DNA of 46,746 nt from an uncultured Algimonas sp. (GTDB lineage Bacteria > Pseudomonadota > Alphaproteobacteria > Caulobacterales > Maricaulaceae): assembly GCF_947498175.1 (NCBI RefSeq), contig NZ_CANMJB010000013.1, positions 1-46,746 of the forward strand, read 5' to 3'. Shown one piece after another: positions 44,230 through 46,746 of this stretch. The notes under the pieces were generated by a model. That model saw only the letters and a list, made by a program, of their open reading frames with translations. It was not told where the DNA came from and made no database searches. The position numbers and the translations under genes are program-made. Each line of letters starts with the position of its first letter. Position 1 is the first letter of the stretch.

Positions 44230-46116
44230 ATGCTCCACATCAACGATCTGACATACCGCATCGAAGGGCGACCCCTGTTCGAGAAAGCCACGCTCGCCAT
44301 CGATGCGGGGCAGAAGGTCGGGCTAGTCGGCCGCAACGGCACCGGCAAGTCCACGCTCTTCCGGCTGATCAAGGGGGAAACAGCTCCCGATGACGGCGAG
44401 ATCACCTTGCGCAAGGGCATGCGCATGGGGGCGGTCGACCAGGAAGTGCCCTCCGGCCCGGAAAGCCTGATGGACACCGTGCTGGCCGCCGACACGGAAC
44501 GGCTGGCCCTGCTGCGAGAAGCCGAGACCGCAACGGACCCGATGCGCATCGCGCAGATCCACACGCGTCTGGGCGACATCGACGCCTACACGGCCGAAGC
44601 CCGCGCCGGGTCGATCCTGTCGGGCCTGGGGTTCGACGGCGACGACCAGCAGCGCGCCTGCGCCGACTTCTCCGGCGGCTGGCGGATGCGCGTCGCCCTG
44701 GCCGCCATGCTGTTCGCCCAGCCGGACATCCTGCTGCTGGACGAACCGACCAACTATCTCGACATCGAAGGCGCGCTGTGGCTGGAAAACCACATCCGCA
44801 AATATCGCGGGACGATTTTCGTGATCTCTCACGACCGCGACTTCCTCACCAACGCCGTCACCCACATCGCCCATCTGCAGGCGGGCAAGATGACGATGTA
44901 TTCGGGCAATTACGACCAGTTCCAGCGCCGCCTGGCCGAGCGCAACCGGCTCGACATGGCGCTCGTCGCCAAACAGGAGGACGAACGCCGCAAGCTGCAG
45001 GCCTTCGTCGACCGCTTCAAGGCCAAGGCGTCCAAGGCCAAGCAGGCGCAGTCCCGCGTCAAGCGGCTGGAGAAGATGGAGCCGATCGCGACCATGGTCA
45101 GCGATCCCATCGCGCCGATCGAGCTGCATGGTCCAGAACGGCTGCTCAGCCCGCCCATGGTGCGGTTCGACGATGCCGCGCTCGGATATGGCGACACGAC
45201 CATCCTGCGAAACATCAATCTGAGCGTCGATCCGGACGACCGGATCGGGCTTCTGGGCCGCAACGGCGAAGGCAAGACGACGTTTGCCAAGGGCTTGCTC
45301 GGCATCCTGTCCGCGCAGACCGGCCATATCCGCGCCCACAAGAAGATGCGCGTCGGCTATTTCGCCCAGCACGAGGTGGACGCGCTCAACACGGCTCATT
45401 CCGCCTACGACCATGTGGTCGACCTCATGCCCGACGCGACCGAGGCCGAGCGGCGCGCGCGCCTCGCGCAATTCGGGCTGGGCGCGAAGAACGCCGAGAC
45501 GCCCGCAGGCGATCTTTCGGGCGGCGAGAAGGCGCGGCTGCTGTTTTCCCTGATCGGTTTCCACAAGCCGCATCTGCTGGTCCTGGACGAGCCGACCAAC
45601 CATCTCGACATCGACAGCCGTGAAGAGCTGGTCCGCTCGCTCAACAGCTACTCCGGTGCCGTGCTGCTCATCAGCCACGACCGCGCCTTGCTGGAAGCCA
45701 CGACGGAACGGCTCTGGCTGGTCGATGGAGGTGCGGTCACGGTCTATCCCGGCACGCTGGACGATTACCGCGAGGAACAGGCCGAACGCGCGCGTCCGGA
45801 CAAGAAGGCCAAGATCGACACCGGCCCGTCCAAGGCCGACGAGCGCAAGGCCCGCGCCGAGGCCCGCAAGGCCGTCGCCCCGCTCAAGCGCGCCGCCGAA
45901 CGGCTGGAAAAGGATCTGGACCGCGCCACCCGCATGCTGGCCGACATCGACGCCGAGCTCTCGGAGCCCGGCCTGTTCGAAGACGACCCCGACCACGCCG
46001 TCGCCCTGGGCCAGGACCGCGCCCGCTGCGCCGAACGCATCGAACGCCTGGAGGAACGCTGGCTGGACGCGCTGGGGGCATATGAAGGAGCGAAAGAGGA
46101 CGCGGGACTGGACTGA
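44230..46116 (+). CDS. ABC-F family ATPase (Uup/YheS type)
   Basis: A 628-residue cytoplasmic protein with two ATP-binding cassettes and no membrane segment. Walker A motifs are GRNGTGKST and GRNGEGKTT, signatures are FSGGWRMR and LSGGEKAR, and Walker B segments are [11 protein letters not shown] and [11 protein letters not shown]. The inter-domain linker (about 235-300) is rich in Lys and Arg (the P-site tRNA motif region), and a C-terminal coiled coil (about 535-620) follows. ABC-F proteins act on the ribosome; the housekeeping branch is more likely than antibiotic resistance. No strong ribosome site is seen before ATG 44230. Confidence 0.93.
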   Translation: MLHINDLTYRIEGRPLFEKATLAIDAGQKVGLVGRNGTGKSTLFRLIKGETAPDDGEITLRKGMRMGAVDQEVPSGPESLMDTVLAADTERLALLREAETATDPMRIAQIHTRLGDIDAYTAEARAGSILSGLGFDGDDQQRACADFSGGWRMRVALAAMLFAQPDILLLDEPTNYLDIEGALWLENHIRKYRGTIFVISHDRDFLTNAVTHIAHLQAGKMTMYSGNYDQFQRRLAERNRLDMALVAKQEDERRKLQAFVDRFKAKASKAKQAQSRVKRLEKMEPIATMVSDPIAPIELHGPERLLSPPMVRFDDAALGYGDTTILRNINLSVDPDDRIGLLGRNGEGKTTFAKGLLGILSAQTGHIRAHKKMRVGYFAQHEVDALNTAHSAYDHVVDLMPDATEAERRARLAQFGLGAKNAETPAGDLSGGEKARLLFSLIGFHKPHLLVLDEPTNHLDIDSREELVRSLNSYSGAVLLISHDRALLEATTERLWLVDGGAVTVYPGTLDDYREEQAERARPDKKAKIDTGPSKADERKARAEARKAVAPLKRAAERLEKDLDRATRMLADIDAELSEPGLFEDDPDHAVALGQDRARCAERIERLEERWLDALGAYEGAKEDAGLD

Positions 46117-46125
46117 GGTTCAACG

Positions 46126-46247
46126 CAGGTTTGCGTGCCACCTCGACCCTGGCCCCCTCAGGTTTGCGTCCCGCGTGCGGGTCTAAGATTGCCAACGGCA
46201 ATCGTCGCAAACCTCGTTCCGCAGGAACACGCGTCCCAAAGGACGCG
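46126..46247. repeat. Cluster of short perfect hairpins and repeats
   Basis: The direct repeat CAGGTTTGCGT is at 46126-46136 and 46159-46169, with an inverted GCAAACCT at 46207-46214. Perfect hairpins follow in a row: CCCGC/GCGGG (46170-46181), GATTGCC/GGCAATC (46187-46203), GTTCC/GGAAC (46216-46228) and CGCGTCC/GGACGCG (46230-46247). It lies just after the ABC-F gene. Confidence 0.75.
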
Positions 46248-46302
46248 AAGGGAACGCCGCCCCGCAAGCCCGGACGGCGTCTTGCCCAGCCATTTCCCTA
46301 CC

Positions 46303-46398
46303 CCCTCATCCCGGGCTCGACCCGGGATCCATCTCCCCACCGTTCCGGCTGGCCTAGCCGTCCCGTGATGGACCCCGGATCAAGTCCGGGGTGAGGTG
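46303..46398 (-). repeat. REP-like paired-hairpin element, right copy
   Basis: It is the inverted copy of the element at 107-200: ATCCCGGG/CCCGGGAT (46308-46315, 46321-46328), then CCCCGGA/TCCGGGG (46373-46379, 46385-46391). The hairpin arms and adjoining bases are conserved; the middle is diverged. Confidence 0.75.
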
Positions 46399-46589
46399 TA
46401 TGGGAGACGCCGTCCTTGGCAATGAATGCCGATAACGAAAGGGAATAAGCCGCGTTCCCGACGCCCATCCTCGTTTATCGCGCAACCCTTCCGCGTCTTC
46501 GCCCGCGCCAACCCCTTGTTCTGCGTGGTGTCCTCTCCCGCCCATCCGAAAGAATCGACAATTAGATCCTCGCTTTCCAAACCTGGTGT

Positions 46590-46746
46590 ATGTTGCTCTC
46601 GTTCGCTGCAAGACACGAGGAGGGGCGTAACCCTCGGTGCAGGGAACAGGAGCGAGGGCTCGGTGGTGTGAGCGGGGATCCTTCCGCCGCACAAGGACTG
46701 TGAAGAGCAGTCCGCGGGTCCTTTCCGGGAGAGCCGACGCCAGGGT
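46590..46746 (+). ncRNA. Putative structured RNA or leader, cut by window end
   Basis: GTTCGCTGCA (46601-46610) pairs with TGCAGGGAAC (46638-46647) with one mismatch, enclosing CGAGG/CCTCG (46616-46620, 46632-46636). Further on, GGACTG/CAGTCC (46695-46700, 46708-46713) competes with AAGGAC/GTCCTT (46693-46698, 46718-46723). No protein frame explains this conservation of pairing. It matches no RNA family I can name. The strand is a guess. Confidence 0.35.

Larger units (their letters stand above)
46117..46746. other. gene-free right end
   Basis: There is no convincing gene in these 630 bases; the short frames overlap palindromes. The stretch holds three blocks: a row of small hairpins (46126-46247), an inverted REP-like element (46303-46398) and a strongly structured block from about 46590 to the edge. 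Confidence 0.6.

Noticed and set aside
46354-46692. Minus-strand 112- and 104-residue frames
   Set aside because: They run through the REP-like element and the structured block, with no domain or ribosome site.
46590-46746. Cobalamin or glycine riboswitch, RNase P or tmRNA
   Set aside because: The conserved cores of these RNAs, as far as I know them, are not present; only general pairing is seen.

Overview
The window is about 46.7 kb of high-GC DNA from an aerobic alphaproteobacterium. A marine or aquatic member of the Caulobacterales / Maricaulales / Hyphomonadales type fits best. The pointers are a NDUFA12-type complex I accessory gene with a DUF2155 partner, an HdaA-type replication regulator, a perfect CtrA-type site (TTAA-N7-TTAA), alphaproteobacterial gene order around xseB-ispA-dxs-tlyA and hdaA/DUF2066//purM-purN, several TonB-dependent receptors and a microbial rhodopsin. 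No genus can be named from sequence reading alone. No tRNA, rRNA, CRISPR array, insertion sequence or prophage was seen.

Layout. 1-376: no gene, paired REP-like hairpins. 377-3754: aroC, an AT-richer DUF4268 / PD-(D/E)XK gene of foreign appearance, and an HSL-type esterase. 3863-5678: two glycine-zipper envelope proteins, the second behind a CtrA-type box. 5742-11115: a head-GIN (DUF2807) protein with a compact promoter/operator, then an iron-uptake unit (Fur-like boxes, TonB receptor, PepSY protein) running into an unusual dihydroorotase homologue. 11174-20212: small membrane proteins, ileS, a DUF2155/NDUFA12 pair, an exported pentapeptide-repeat protein and aspS. 20178-26329: an isoprenoid and housekeeping block (tlyA, dxs, ispA, xseB, a histidine phosphatase, lepB). 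26422-28767: sua5 and a D-2-hydroxyacid dehydrogenase.

28812-33004 is the most interesting part. A small His-rich exported protein and a ZnuD-like TonB receptor with Glu/His-rich loops are followed by a 12-bp GAAA-capped hairpin and a seven-helix rhodopsin. Its helix C motif is N-T-Q, the motif of inward chloride pumps, and it has a glycine where carotenoid-antenna rhodopsins have their fenestration. 33185-35868 holds a dienelactone hydrolase, rnd and an RluA-family gene. 36310-38791 holds a second light-related locus: an FeS-BCP/PhrB-type (6-4) photolyase, divergent from a DUF2256 mini-protein overlapping an SDR gene. 38812-46116 holds hdaA, DUF2066, purM-purN, an orphan TadG/vWA pilus-type protein, ndk and an ABC-F ATPase.

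46117-46746 has no gene. It holds a run of short perfect hairpins, an inverted copy of the left-end REP-like element, and a strongly structured stretch at the window edge that may begin an RNA gene or leader.

How the genes may work together (inference): dxs and ispA feed the isoprenoid pathway from which retinal and carotenoids are made, but no retinal-forming or carotenoid gene lies in the window. The rhodopsin and the photolyase suggest life in sunlit water. The Fur-like sites and the Zn-type receptor suggest metal scavenging.
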